Below, one piece after another: positions 26,732 through 36,479 of a stretch of DNA of 64,000 nt. The notes beneath the pieces are model-generated. The model was not told the DNA's origin, did no database searches, and saw nothing but the letters and a program-made list of their open reading frames with translations. The position numbers were made by a program, and so were the translations under genes. Within the stretch, counting starts at the first letter, position 1, and each line of letters starts with the position of its first letter. The DNA lies in contig JBBSBH010000002.1 in the NCBI GenBank assembly GCA_038251405.1, positions 161,452-225,451 of the forward strand, given 5' to 3'. This DNA comes from JADJLQ01 sp038251405 (lineage in GTDB: Bacteria > Bacteroidota > Bacteroidia > Chitinophagales > Saprospiraceae).

Positions 26732-29392
26732 TTATAAATCATCCTTCGGATCAAAGAAGTTCTTCCTATATGGCAGCTTAAGGAAATTAAAAGTGCCTTG
26801 ATTGGCAAATATATTAAATGCATATGTGCCTCTAATCGGCTGATAGCTAAAAGTCATTCGCCAACAATGCAATACTCTTGAAAAGCCCAGGTCAGGATAA
26901 GTAAGACCTTTATTTCTAAAATCATAGCCTATATTTCCTATGGTTACGGACCAATTCTTAGAAAGCTCTATAGCTCCCTGAGTGCTGAGCGTATGAGTCA
27001 CTATTCCGTAATGCACGGCTCTGGTATTAAAATCTGTTATGGGACCATATGATAAATTGTGGTTAAAGTAAAACCCTTTAAACATTTGCCAAAATGTTTC
27101 CGGATTCTCTCTTTTTTTGGGTTTAGGCCTCCCTTCTTCATCCGTCTCCGGGTTTTCAACTACGGGCTCAGCTTTTTTCTCTCCCTTCCACTTACTGATC
27201 AGATCTTTCAAATCTGAAAAATTAAAATTAGTACCCAGGTTAATAGCCAAATTATCCAATCTAAAAGGTGCTTTTCCTGCGCTTGCCAATGTTTTATTGA
27301 TCAAAATTCCCTGCGAATTCTTTTGGTAAAAACTAAAGCCGGCATTAATACTGAGTGTGCTAAGGCCTCCTAAAAACCGGGTAGTACCCCCCATAGTCAA
27401 TGGTGACCATTTAAATGAATCTGCTACAAAATTGTAAAAGCCATTCATATAAACATTATCAAAAAGCTTAAATTTCTTGTCTAAAGAATCCTTTTTGCTA
27501 AAATATTTGCCTTCAAATACATGGGTAAGGCCATACCCGATCCCCAGGCGAGTGCCTTGCAAAGGCACCTCATCGTAGGTCATTCCCTGGAATTTGGAAT
27601 AAAATCGCTTGGTATATACGGTGTCTTTACCAGAAATTACTCTTGAATTGTAAATTCCCTCATATGGATCGCTGGCTGGCGAATAATTTAATCCAATATT
27701 GGGACGGATGGTGTGCCTGAATCCTCTGATTGGGCCGTGATTGAATTTTGCAGTGCCATATAAAATAGTGTTCAGATTAAGAGATGCATCAAATATATGT
27801 GCAGCTTTGAAACCAGCTAGCGTATCCACTTTTCTATTTCCTTCTCTATCTTCATCACCTATACGGACACTTTGCATATTCCATATTTCTTTAAAATTTA
27901 TTGAAGGTGAGAGATTGAAATACTTCAATATCCGAAGATTTAAATCAGAGGACGCCACTTGTCGCATGCCCAATGTGCGGGAAAAAGTATTAAAAGTATT
28001 GGCCGAAAAGAAGGTGGAGTCACTGGTACGTATCAAAGATTGTACTCCTGCATTATAATTAAACGAAATTTGCTCGTACCATTTTTCATCACCTACCTTA
28101 ATCTTTCGCTTAAACGGGTATATTCTCTGCATTTGAAAATTAAGATTGGGTAGACTGAGTATCACCGTTTTATCTCTGGTATTTTGCGAGTGGCTTACAG
28201 AAGCGGATAATGAATATGGTTTCCCGGGAAAGGTTTTAGAATAATTAATATTGGATGAAAGGCTATTATTCAATACATTTCCAGCATCGTTGAAATTAGT
28301 TTTTTGATACCCATTAGTCTGAATATTAACCGAGGCGGAAAAATTATTATATGGGTTAGCCTGGGAAGCCTGAGCATGTCTCCATTGTATTGAATATGAT
28401 TTATTTATATTCAATATGTCTGAACCCACTACTTCAAATCGTCGATTGGAGTAAGCAAAAAGAAAATTACCGGAGAATTTATATCTTTTATTATAGTTAC
28501 TGCTGATTTGAATACCCCAACTACCCCTTGTGTAAATATCTCCCTGAAGACTTAGATCCATATGCTCACCTAATGGCAAATAATAGCCCACATTTCTCAG
28601 ACCGAAGCCCAGTGTCTGGGAGTACTCATAATCTCTTGGGATGATCAGCCCGGCACTTCTTGTTTCACTTACAGGAAAAAATCCAAATGGTAGCCAAAGA
28701 GGTGTAGGCACTCCCATGATTTCGAGATTGGAAGGGCCAATGATCACCATTTTATCCTTTACAAATTTTTGTTTGGTACTCCGAATCCCAAAGTGAGGTT
28801 GCTCTGCGTTGCAACTGGTAATGATTGCATTTCGATTATAGATAATATCGTGCTGAGTGGTATCTTTTGGATCTCCACCGATAAATTTCGTTTTAGTGCC
28901 CCTGATAAAAAGGTCGGTGTATTTGGTAACAGCCTCATCAATAATGCCTTTACGCGTACGGAAATTGTATCGCATTTTTACTGCGTCAAACTCCTGAGTA
29001 CCATCACTAAAATGGGGAAGCCCTATTAATTTTCCATTGGTATCCAATACCCCCTCTGCATAAGCTATATTACTATTCATATCTAATCGAATTTTTGCAG
29101 CTTTCAATTCATATGACTGGTATTTTACAACTGCGTCCCCAAATAGATAAAACATTTTCTCCTGAGCATCCAGATAGGAGCTGTCTTTGCTGGAATACAC
29201 TACATCAGCTTCAGGTGCATCGGGTGAAATTAATATATCCAGACTGTCTTTTATAGTGGTATCCTTTTGAATCTTTATAGAATCTAAAAATGGATTTAGA
29301 ATGTTTCGGTCTGATCTGCCTGAAATTTGTCCAAAACCCATACCAGGACTACTTAAAATTGCAAATGATATAATGAAATAAGAGAATCTCAA
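26732..29392 (-). CDS. lptD: LPS assembly protein LptD (Bacteroidota type)
   Basis: An 886-residue outer membrane protein. A signal peptide (to about residue 22) precedes an OstA-like beta-jellyroll (about 50-200, with FYLFGDAVVKY and AKIRLDMNSNIAYAEG), and a long C-terminal barrel has many aromatic-ending strands. It receives LPS through the Lpt bridge and places it in the outer leaflet. The start is TTG at 29392. A charged insert rich in Lys, Glu and Pro (about residues 745-770) probably forms a loop. It is convergent with coaX. Confidence 0.88.
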   Translation of the reverse strand: MRFSYFIISFAILSSPGMGFGQISGRSDRNILNPFLDSIKIQKDTTIKDSLDILISPDAPEADVVYSSKDSSYLDAQEKMFYLFGDAVVKYQSYELKAAKIRLDMNSNIAYAEGVLDTNGKLIGLPHFSDGTQEFDAVKMRYNFRTRKGIIDEAVTKYTDLFIRGTKTKFIGGDPKDTTQHDIIYNRNAIITSCNAEQPHFGIRSTKQKFVKDKMVIIGPSNLEIMGVPTPLWLPFGFFPVSETRSAGLIIPRDYEYSQTLGFGLRNVGYYLPLGEHMDLSLQGDIYTRGSWGIQISSNYNKRYKFSGNFLFAYSNRRFEVVGSDILNINKSYSIQWRHAQASQANPYNNFSASVNIQTNGYQKTNFNDAGNVLNNSLSSNINYSKTFPGKPYSLSASVSHSQNTRDKTVILSLPNLNFQMQRIYPFKRKIKVGDEKWYEQISFNYNAGVQSLIRTSDSTFFSANTFNTFSRTLGMRQVASSDLNLRILKYFNLSPSINFKEIWNMQSVRIGDEDREGNRKVDTLAGFKAAHIFDASLNLNTILYGTAKFNHGPIRGFRHTIRPNIGLNYSPASDPYEGIYNSRVISGKDTVYTKRFYSKFQGMTYDEVPLQGTRLGIGYGLTHVFEGKYFSKKDSLDKKFKLFDNVYMNGFYNFVADSFKWSPLTMGGTTRFLGGLSTLSINAGFSFYQKNSQGILINKTLASAGKAPFRLDNLAINLGTNFNFSDLKDLISKWKGEKKAEPVVENPETDEEGRPKPKKRENPETFWQMFKGFYFNHNLSYGPITDFNTRAVHYGIVTHTLSTQGAIELSKNWSVTIGNIGYDFRNKGLTYPDLGFSRVLHCWRMTFSYQPIRGTYAFNIFANQGTFNFLKLPYRKNFFDPKDDL

Positions 29393-29577
29393 CTCAATTT
29401 TTTAAACGGTAACCAGGTAAAGAATGTCCTTGAATTAACTTTAATTAAAATTCTTGTTAAAGCGGTGCAAAAATAGAGGATTATATTCTTAAATTGGGCA
29501 AGAAGGGCCTATTTCAAGATCCTACTCCAATAATCTTGAGTTAATTAAAGCTTTTATAAGTGTTTAACAATCTTCCT

Positions 29578-29585
29578 TATCTTTG
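29578..29585 (+). promoter_or_regulatory. -7 promoter element (TATCTTTG) of the MCE gene
   Basis: It matches TAnnTTTG, 9 bases before the ATG at 29595. It covers the alternative TTG start at 29583, which argues against that start. Confidence 0.55.
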
Positions 29586-29594
29586 CCTCTTCCT

Positions 29595-30659
29595 ATGACG
29601 AAAGAATTAAGAATCGCTTTATTGGCAGTAGTTTCAATGACTATTTTATTACTGGGATACAAGTTTATTATCGGTAAAAGTTTATTGTCAAAAAAGCAAA
29701 TATTTTATGTAAAATATAAAGATATCGATCAATTGCAGGTATCTAATCCGGTGCTGATTAATGGGTTTGAAGTAGGTGGTGTAAATAAAATTTTCTTAGA
29801 TCCTTTAGACAATGTCACTCCGGTGGTGGAACTCGAAGTTAAAAATGATATTAAAATTCCAAAAAATGCAAAAGCCATACTTGCTAGTCTTGGTTTGATG
29901 GGTGGCAAGGGAATTCAATTGCAGTTTACTGGCAATTGCACAGATTGTGCTCAAAGCGGTGATTATTTGGAAGGTGGATCAAAAAGTCTATTGGATAACT
30001 TTATTGGAGAAGGCCAAATAGATGAATATACAGCGAAGATAAAAATTGGTGCCCTCTCTTTATGGGATACACTTGCTGGTCCCGATGGTAAAAAGGAAAT
30101 CAGGGAAGGGGTGCGAAACTTCGAAAAGACATTGACCAATCTGGCTCAATCCACAACTGCATTGAATAATTTACTTATTAGAAATAGTAAAAAGCTTGAT
30201 AATGTAATTTCCAATTTTGAAAGTATTTCAGCCACTTTTCAGAGTTCGAATAAAGAAATAAGTCATATCATTAAAAACTTTGATACCCTATCCACTCAAG
30301 TTAAAGATGTCAATATTACTAAGACAGTAGGAGAATTTAATACCACTTTACAGGAAAGTAAAAAAGCAATTCTGGAATTAAAGTCTACACTTACTACTGC
30401 AGAGAAATCTTTAGCCTCGGTAAATTCCCTGATTAAAAAAGCCGAATCAGGTGATGGCAGTGCAGCAAAAATATTAAATGATCCTGCTTTGTATAATAAT
30501 CTATCAGAAACTTCAAGGCAAATAACCTTGTTTCTTCAAGATCTTAGACTCAACCCAAAAAGATATGTAAATGTATCCGTTTTTGGGAAAAAGCAAAAAG
30601 AGTACGTTCCTATTTTTGACGACCCCGCTGCAATACAACCTGATAGTTTGAAAAAATAA
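29595..30659 (+). CDS. MCE (MlaD-like) family protein
   Basis: A 354-residue protein anchored by one N-terminal membrane helix (about residues 5-25). A single MCE domain (about 33-110) follows, with YKDIDQLQVSNPVLINGFEVGGV and LASLGLMGGKGIQLQ, and then a long helical tail with coiled-coil character (about 160-300). MCE proteins form hexameric lipid-transfer rings between the membranes. The usual ATPase and permease partners (MlaF/MlaE-like) are not in the window. I use the ATG at 29595 rather than the TTG at 29583. Confidence 0.88.
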   Translation: MTKELRIALLAVVSMTILLLGYKFIIGKSLLSKKQIFYVKYKDIDQLQVSNPVLINGFEVGGVNKIFLDPLDNVTPVVELEVKNDIKIPKNAKAILASLGLMGGKGIQLQFTGNCTDCAQSGDYLEGGSKSLLDNFIGEGQIDEYTAKIKIGALSLWDTLAGPDGKKEIREGVRNFEKTLTNLAQSTTALNNLLIRNSKKLDNVISNFESISATFQSSNKEISHIIKNFDTLSTQVKDVNITKTVGEFNTTLQESKKAILELKSTLTTAEKSLASVNSLIKKAESGDGSAAKILNDPALYNNLSETSRQITLFLQDLRLNPKRYVNVSVFGKKQKEYVPIFDDPAAIQPDSLKK

Positions 30660-30759
30660 TTTTCTACAAAACCTAATCCCTTATTAGTTTCTCTCGACTA
30701 GAAAATCGACAAAACCTTCCACAAGCGGAAAAAGCTTTCCTATTATTGTATGCGCAAAT

Positions 30760-30990
30760 TTATTTGGGTGATATAGCTGTTTCCCTAGATTTTGGTACAA
30801 ACTTCCAGCTCGTATTATCTGGGAGTTTATCGTAGATACCCAGGATCAATTTCCGGAGCTCAAGTAAGTCGATCGCTGAGATATCATTATCATTATTCAC
30901 ATCGGCGGCTATCATTTTGTATGGACTCTTCAATCGTTCTATTCCCAAAATATGCTTCTGGATATAAAAAAATCCTAATGAGAAAAGAAT
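30760..30990 (-). pseudogene. Orphan dockerin fragment
   Basis: An open stretch of 77 codons without an early start codon encodes a type I dockerin-like module: IQKHILGIERL, then AADVNNDNDISAIDLLELRK and LILGIYDKLPDNTSWKFVPK. The DVNNDNDISAIDL loop is a calcium-binding dockerin repeat, and the flanks match those modules in very large secreted proteins of Saprospiraceae. Upstream the frame is closed by TGA and no other part of such a protein is present. It is best read as a decayed remnant. The rest of 30660-31074 holds no other supported gene. Confidence 0.7.
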
Positions 30991-31074
30991 TCAAAGTTTC
31001 GTTTACAGATCACTACATACAACAGCTTACTATATACATAGGGTGCCGGATATGCTCATCCCCAAATTTTTCTA

Positions 31075-31082
31075 TAATTTTG
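31075..31082 (+). promoter_or_regulatory. -7 promoter element (TAATTTTG) of the acyl-CoA dehydrogenase gene
   Basis: It matches TAnnTTTG, 26 bases before the ATG at 31109. It lies inside the longer reading that would begin at 31043, so it supports the shorter protein. Confidence 0.55.
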
Positions 31083-31108
31083 CACACGTGATAAGTACTT
31101 TAGAATCT

Positions 31109-32230
31109 ATGACCGAACATTTAGAAATGATCAGGCAAAGCGCCAGTGACTTTGCACAAAATTATATCAAACCACATGTAATGGAGTGGGACGAAAGCCA
31201 GGAATTCCCTATAAACACGATGCATGAACTTGGCAAGCTTGGCTTTTTAGGAGTATTGGTACCTGAAAAATATTTAGGTGCCGGCCTTGGCTATCAGGAA
31301 TATATCACCGTGATAGAAGAGATAGCAAAAGTCGACCCAAGTGTAGGGCTTTCTTTGGCTGCTCATAATTCCCTTTGTACCGGTCATATATTGCAGTTTG
31401 GTAATGAGGAACAAAAGTCAAAATACCTTCCTTTATTGGCTACCGGGCAATGGCTAGGTGCCTGGGGACTTACAGAAGCTAATACAGGCTCCGATGCTGG
31501 CAGAATGCAATGCGTCGCGAAAGAAGATGGAGATAATTTTATTATCAATGGTACTAAAAACTGGATCACTCATGGAAGATCTGGTCATGTAGCTGTGGTG
31601 ATAGCCCGCACAGGAGAATTATTGGATAATAATGGTATGACTGCTTTTATAGTTGAGCGAGGCACTCCGGGGTTTTCTGGCGGAAAAAAAGAAAACAAAC
31701 TGGGTATGCGGTGTAGTGAAACTGCAGAAATGGTTTTTGATAATTGCAGACTACCAAAAGCAAATGTTTTAGGTAAGGTAGGCGAAGGATTCCGACAGGC
31801 ATTGAAAGTGCTGGATGGGGGCAGAATTTCTATCGCTGCACTAGGCCTGGGTATTGCCAAAGGAGCCTATGAAGCTAGTGTAGCGTATGCCAAACAGAGG
31901 CATCAGTTTGGCCAACCCATCGCTCATTTTCAGGCTATAGGAGCTAAATTGGCTGATATGCAATGTAAGATTCAGGCCGCTGAGCTGTTAACCCGAAAAG
32001 CGGCTTTCATGAAAGATCGGGGTGAAAAAATGACGAAAGAAGCTGCTATGGCCAAATATTATTCTTCCGAAATCTGTGTACAAGTAGCTACTGATGCTGT
32101 GCAGATATTTGGAGGTTATGGCTATACCAAAGATTTTCCAGTGGAAAAATATTATAGAGACTCCAAGCTGTGTACCATAGGAGAAGGCACTTCTGAGATT
32201 CAAAAATTGGTAATCGCCAGGAATCTCTAA
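31109..32230 (+). CDS. Acyl-CoA dehydrogenase
   Basis: A 373-residue FAD flavoenzyme that oxidises acyl-CoA to enoyl-CoA. WGLTEANTGSDAG binds FAD and substrate, QIFGGYGYTKDFPVEKYYRD is the C-terminal signature, and the catalytic Glu is expected in IGEGTSEIQ. This matches short/branched-chain dehydrogenases used in beta-oxidation or amino acid breakdown; chain length cannot be told. I start at the ATG at 31109 because the family begins near this point and a promoter element lies between it and the upstream ATG at 31043. Confidence 0.93.
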   Translation: MTEHLEMIRQSASDFAQNYIKPHVMEWDESQEFPINTMHELGKLGFLGVLVPEKYLGAGLGYQEYITVIEEIAKVDPSVGLSLAAHNSLCTGHILQFGNEEQKSKYLPLLATGQWLGAWGLTEANTGSDAGRMQCVAKEDGDNFIINGTKNWITHGRSGHVAVVIARTGELLDNNGMTAFIVERGTPGFSGGKKENKLGMRCSETAEMVFDNCRLPKANVLGKVGEGFRQALKVLDGGRISIAALGLGIAKGAYEASVAYAKQRHQFGQPIAHFQAIGAKLADMQCKIQAAELLTRKAAFMKDRGEKMTKEAAMAKYYSSEICVQVATDAVQIFGGYGYTKDFPVEKYYRDSKLCTIGEGTSEIQKLVIARNL

Positions 32231-32263
32231 TTTTAGAAATCATTTTATTAAACTGACTTCCCA

Positions 32264-33172
32264 ATGCGAATAATTTTCATGGGCACTCCCGAATTTGCCG
32301 TTGTTTCATTGAAAGCCATATTAAATTCAAGCCACCGAGTAGTAGCTGTGGTTACTGCCCCCGATGCATTGGGGGGTAGAGGCCGGAAAGAACTGATCCA
32401 ATCAGATGTAAAAAAATTTGCCTTGACCCAAGAGCTTCCTATTCTGCAGCCTGAGAAATTAAGAGATAAAAAATTTCTTGAAAAACTCAAATCCTTTCAT
32501 GCCGATCTGCAGGTAGTGGTAGCCTTCAGGATGTTACCAGAAATAGTTTGGAATATGCCATCAATGGGCACCCTCAATGTACATGGATCTTTATTACCAA
32601 AATATCGAGGTGCAGCACCGATACACTGGGCAGTAATAAATGGTGAAAAAGAAACAGGGGTCACTATTTTCAAATTGAAACATGAAATAGACACCGGCGA
32701 TGTTATCCTGAGAGCCCACCTCCCCATTGGCGAAAACGAAACGACCGGAGATGTATATTCCAGGTTAATGTTTTTAGGAGCCGAAACATTAATAAAAGCA
32801 CTCGACAAAATGGATGCAGGAAATGTGATCTATGAAAAGCAATCTGATGCCCTGGCAAGCCCTGCACCAAAGTTATTTCACATAGACTGTAAAATCAATT
32901 TTTTAGAGTCTTCCTCTAAGATTCACAATTTTGTAAGAGGCCTCCATCCAAAACCAACAGCCTGGATGATCTGGCATGATCAAAAATATTTTATCCATCG
33001 TACCCGAAAAGTGGAAGATATTTCAATTACACCAATCTCTCCTGGGCAGCTATTATCCTTTGACAAAAAACTATATATAGGCACTATAGATGGTCCACTG
33101 GAAGTCATGGAAATACAAGTTGAAGGTAAAAGAAAAATGACAGGAGAAGAATTTGGACGGGGGCTCCGGTAA
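32264..33172 (+). CDS. fmt: Methionyl-tRNA formyltransferase
   Basis: A 302-residue enzyme that formylates initiator Met-tRNA. MRIIFMGTPEFAV is the canonical start. NVHGSLLPKYRGAAPIHWAV holds the catalytic Asn-His, and the formyl-THF site continues with GVTIFKLKHEIDTGD. A C-terminal OB-like domain follows (about 205-302). Length is normal. It lies 33 bases after the acyl-CoA dehydrogenase on the same strand. Confidence 0.97.
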   Translation: MRIIFMGTPEFAVVSLKAILNSSHRVVAVVTAPDALGGRGRKELIQSDVKKFALTQELPILQPEKLRDKKFLEKLKSFHADLQVVVAFRMLPEIVWNMPSMGTLNVHGSLLPKYRGAAPIHWAVINGEKETGVTIFKLKHEIDTGDVILRAHLPIGENETTGDVYSRLMFLGAETLIKALDKMDAGNVIYEKQSDALASPAPKLFHIDCKINFLESSSKIHNFVRGLHPKPTAWMIWHDQKYFIHRTRKVEDISITPISPGQLLSFDKKLYIGTIDGPLEVMEIQVEGKRKMTGEEFGRGLR

Positions 33173-33267
33173 GACTCTGCGGAAAACGCAAGTTTAATTT
33201 ATGTACATGCCAAAAGGCCTTTCGGGCGAAAAATTAGATTGCAGATGAATTTTCGAAATTAGGGCAA

Positions 33268-34020
33268 TCAGTTTTGATTATTATTGTCCTTTACTTTTTC
33301 CATAGCATTCACTTGAGTTTCAGGAAATCGCCTTATTCCATATACACCCACTTTATTAAATGCCTGATATAGTTTTTGCATCCAGTCATCACCCGGATCG
33401 GTCTTTACTGTAAGATAATTGGGGTCTTTTTCCTTCCAAAGCGGATGATCTTTAAATTTAGTATAGTCCATATGACCTATAACGTATCGTATCGGGTATT
33501 TATAGTGGAGGTATTGAACCAATTTTACATTTGCGTTAAACTGCTCCTGGGTTAGTTTATTTTGATCTCCATCGCCTACATTTTCTATACCTATTGCACT
33601 CATATTCAAGCCAATAGTATGTCTTGCAAATGCTGTTTCGGGCAATAATCGATAAATAGTACCATCTCTATCAACCAAAAAATGAGCGCTCACATTAAGT
33701 TTGCTGGCATTTTGCAAATCTTCTCTGCCTTCTAGCAATGCCGGTTTAAATGTATTATAAGAAGCTGTAAGTGTGGGTATTGCCGTCCAATGGATAACGA
33801 TCATGGCAGGGGTAATGACCGGAGCAGTGACATTTGTCAATCCGTACCTTTCATGTATATAATCCAGGGACAATTGTTTGCGTTCCGCATTCCAGGTAAT
33901 AGGTTTGTCTTTGATAGCGAGATTTTTAATCGCACTACCAAGTTTCTTATTAGTACAGCCCTCAAAAATGAAGAGAAGTACTATAATGGCACCTAATAAA
34001 GAAGTGGTTTTGCTGTTCAT
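33268..34020 (-). CDS. Lipoprotein N-acetylmuramoyl-L-alanine amidase (Amidase_2)
   Basis: A 250-residue protein whose hydrophobic start ends in IFEGC, a lipobox-like site with Cys at about residue 22. The Amidase_2 (AmpD/PGRP-like) domain shows zinc ligands in VIHWTA and a late HPLW, catalytic-region FARHTIGLNMSAIGIENVG, and VIGHMDYTKF. It should cleave the amide between MurNAc and the stem peptide, and the anchor suggests the periplasm. The exact third metal ligand is uncertain. Confidence 0.85.
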   Translation of the reverse strand: MNSKTTSLLGAIIVLLFIFEGCTNKKLGSAIKNLAIKDKPITWNAERKQLSLDYIHERYGLTNVTAPVITPAMIVIHWTAIPTLTASYNTFKPALLEGREDLQNASKLNVSAHFLVDRDGTIYRLLPETAFARHTIGLNMSAIGIENVGDGDQNKLTQEQFNANVKLVQYLHYKYPIRYVIGHMDYTKFKDHPLWKEKDPNYLTVKTDPGDDWMQKLYQAFNKVGVYGIRRFPETQVNAMEKVKDNNNQN

Positions 34021-34155
34021 AATTTGTTAGTTGATTTAAAATAGTAACGCAATAGATGGAATTAAAAGTACGGTATTTGTCTCTAAAAAAAGAAATGGAT
34101 GGAGGGTATGTTCTATCACTGATCGAAATTTCATTCAATTATTATCGCTTTTTTG

Positions 34156-34163
34156 TAGCTTTG
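34156..34163 (+). promoter_or_regulatory. -7 promoter element (TAGCTTTG)
   Basis: It matches TAnnTTTG, 25 bases before the ATG at 34189. Confidence 0.5.
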
Positions 34164-34188
34164 AAAATCATATTAAAAAATTCTTACT

Positions 34189-35073
34189 ATGGGTATTTTA
34201 GATCCTCTTAAAAAATTGTTATTTGGTGTCAAAGGTGTTGCTAAACATCAGGCCGAACAAGCTATTGATTATACTAAAGAAAAAGGAAGTGAATTCTTTG
34301 ACAAAACAGTAGACATGATGAAAGATGCCGGTGATGCGATAGGAAGGACCGGTGCCAAAGTACTTGACAAAGTAGATGACCTATGGGATAAAAAAGATGC
34401 TCCTCCAGAGGCTTCCGTTACTGAAAATCAAGGCCCTAGCCACTCACCATCTGATTTTGTAGAACCCATCAAAGATAAATTGGATAAAATAGGAGATAAA
34501 GCGAGCATTGCATTTTCCAAAGTAAAGGAAACGGCTAAAGAGGTAGGGGGTAAAGCGGTATCAGCCACTGATGATTTCTGGAAAAAAGCTGAAGCGTATT
34601 CTGGTAACGTGGTTGAGCAGGCTCGCACAAAAGGATCCGATCTTTATGAGAAAGCCAAAGTAGCTGCGGAAGAACAATCTAAAAAGTTAAATCAAAAAAT
34701 AGATGATTTCATAGAAAAAGAGAAAGCCATAGAAGCCAAAGAACCCAAAGGTGAATTCGCTGAAAAGCCAATCACCGAGAATAAAAATCTTACCGAACCA
34801 TTAATGGGTAAGCATGAAGATTTTTTTGATAAGGCTAAAAAGTTTTTAGATGATGCTGAACAAAGAGAGAATAAAAAAGTGGTCCAGGTAGAGGCAAAAA
34901 AAATAGTTGAAAAGCAAGTGGATGCACCTGAGGCCGAGAAACCACTTGATCCAAAAGCTCAGTCTCAGCTAAATGACCTATTATCTACACAGGATGCAGC
35001 ATCCAATTCTCCGGATCATATAGAAGATGCTGACATAGTGGAAGATGCCCCACCAACTCCCCCTGGGCAATAA
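34189..35073 (+). CDS. Helical, charged repeat protein (LEA/YtxH-like)
   Basis: A 294-residue, highly charged protein dominated by Lys, Glu, Asp and Ala. Several 11-residue-like amphipathic stretches are visible (for example YTKEKGSEFFDKTVDMMKDA and ARTKGSDLYEKAKVAAEEQ). No signal peptide is present. This composition resembles LEA-like or apolipoprotein-like stress proteins, in which unordered chains fold into helices on drying or on membranes; that is inference from composition. The end overlaps the next gene if the latter starts at 35045. Confidence 0.55.
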   Translation: MGILDPLKKLLFGVKGVAKHQAEQAIDYTKEKGSEFFDKTVDMMKDAGDAIGRTGAKVLDKVDDLWDKKDAPPEASVTENQGPSHSPSDFVEPIKDKLDKIGDKASIAFSKVKETAKEVGGKAVSATDDFWKKAEAYSGNVVEQARTKGSDLYEKAKVAAEEQSKKLNQKIDDFIEKEKAIEAKEPKGEFAEKPITENKNLTEPLMGKHEDFFDKAKKFLDDAEQRENKKVVQVEAKKIVEKQVDAPEAEKPLDPKAQSQLNDLLSTQDAASNSPDHIEDADIVEDAPPTPPGQ

Positions 35074-36343
35074 CATTTTAAAATTGGATGCCCTTAGCAG
35101 ACAGAAAGAAATTTATACCCGGGGGGTTTCCGGTAAGAAACCATTGATTCCGACTGATTTTAATACGCTGGAGAAGTGTGCCAAAATGAAATTGACTAAA
35201 GCAGCCTATGCCTATGTCGCGGGTGGTGCAGGCTTGGAGTCTACAGTCAAAAACAATAGAATTGGTTTCAACAAATATCAGATTGTCCCTAAAATGCTTC
35301 ATTCGGCACCAACCAGGAGTTTAAGTACGGAATTTTTAGGAAATCAATATTCATCGCCTTTTTTTCTATGCCCCATAGGCGTTTTAGAATTAGTACATAA
35401 CCGAGCAGATCTTGCAATTGCACAAGCTTGCCGGAAAATGCAAGTTCCCATGATGGTTTCAAATCAAGCTTCTTTTCCAATGGAAAATATTGCAAAAGAG
35501 CTGGAAGGTGGTGACTGGTATTTTCAATTATATATTAGTAAATCTGATGAGTTGGCACTTAACCTGGTAAAGCGAGCTGAACAATCTGGTGCCAAAGCCT
35601 TAGTAATTACATTAGATACTACGTTACTTGGTTGGAGAAATCGTGATCTCAATCTGGCCTATTTGCCATTTCTTAAAGGCAAAGGAATTGCTCAGTATAC
35701 CAGTGATCCGGTATTTTCTGATATAGTAAGAAATTGGCCGGAAGAGAAATCTGATGCAAAAGTCACCATAAAATCAATTTGGCATTTACTTAGATTAGCA
35801 GCTAAAATTCCAGGCAACTATCTTGAAAATCTTAAAGGCCGGGCGTTGAACACGGTAAAAGCATTTACACAGTTGTATACCAGGCCAGATTTAGACTGGG
35901 CTATGATAGAAAAGATTCGATTAGCAACCAATCTACCTATTATTCTTAAGGGCATTCAAAATCCCCACGACGCACAAAAAGCCATTCAAGCAGAAGTAAA
36001 TGCAATTTATGTATCTAATCATGGCGGCAGACAAGTGGACGGGGCTATTGCTTCCATAGACACTCTGGCAAATATAAAAACCGTGGTTAAAAATCAAGTT
36101 CCCATATTATTTGACAGTGGGATCAGATGTGGAGCTGACGCTATGAAAGCAATTGCTTTAGGTGCAAACATGGTGGGTATTGGAAGACCATATGTATATG
36201 CTCTGGGGCTAGCAGGAAGCCGGGGTGTCACAGAATTAATAAAAAATTTCAGCGCTGAATTAGAGCTAAATATGAGCCTGTCCGGAAGCTCTACTATTGA
36301 TGCAATATCCAATCTTACATTGATTAGACCAGACCACCTCTGA
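35045..36343 (+). CDS. FMN-dependent alpha-hydroxy acid oxidase/dehydrogenase
   Basis: A TIM-barrel flavoenzyme of the lactate dehydrogenase/glycolate oxidase family, 432 residues if started at the ATG 35045. Active-site segments are present: YVAGGAGLE, PIGVLELVH, YFQLYISK, LILKGIQ (read PIILKGIQ), the catalytic His in VSNHGGRQVDGA and the FMN phosphate site FDSGIRCGADAMKAIALGA then VGIGRPY. A TTG at 35084, just after the preceding stop, would remove a poorly conserved 13-residue start and is an equally good start. Substrate probably L-lactate or another 2-hydroxy acid. Confidence 0.88.
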   Translation: MPHQLPLGNNILKLDALSRQKEIYTRGVSGKKPLIPTDFNTLEKCAKMKLTKAAYAYVAGGAGLESTVKNNRIGFNKYQIVPKMLHSAPTRSLSTEFLGNQYSSPFFLCPIGVLELVHNRADLAIAQACRKMQVPMMVSNQASFPMENIAKELEGGDWYFQLYISKSDELALNLVKRAEQSGAKALVITLDTTLLGWRNRDLNLAYLPFLKGKGIAQYTSDPVFSDIVRNWPEEKSDAKVTIKSIWHLLRLAAKIPGNYLENLKGRALNTVKAFTQLYTRPDLDWAMIEKIRLATNLPIILKGIQNPHDAQKAIQAEVNAIYVSNHGGRQVDGAIASIDTLANIKTVVKNQVPILFDSGIRCGADAMKAIALGANMVGIGRPYVYALGLAGSRGVTELIKNFSAELELNMSLSGSSTIDAISNLTLIRPDHL

Positions 36344-36479
36344 AAAAGGACATTGCCTGAGCTATTGTCAGCATCACACCTGCCTGCCGGGCAGAAAGGG
36401 TTTTACCTGATTTATAGATATCACTGATTTCAATCTACCCTTTAGTCTATTTCTTAAATCCGTGTCATCTGAAACTAGC

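Noticed and set aside
27741..28058. 105-codon open frame antisense to lptD
   Set aside because: Lies wholly within lptD with no promoter or family match.
33173..33267. GCCAAAAGGC hairpin after fmt as a terminator
   Set aside because: The stem is only 3-4 bp and lacks a proper T-run.
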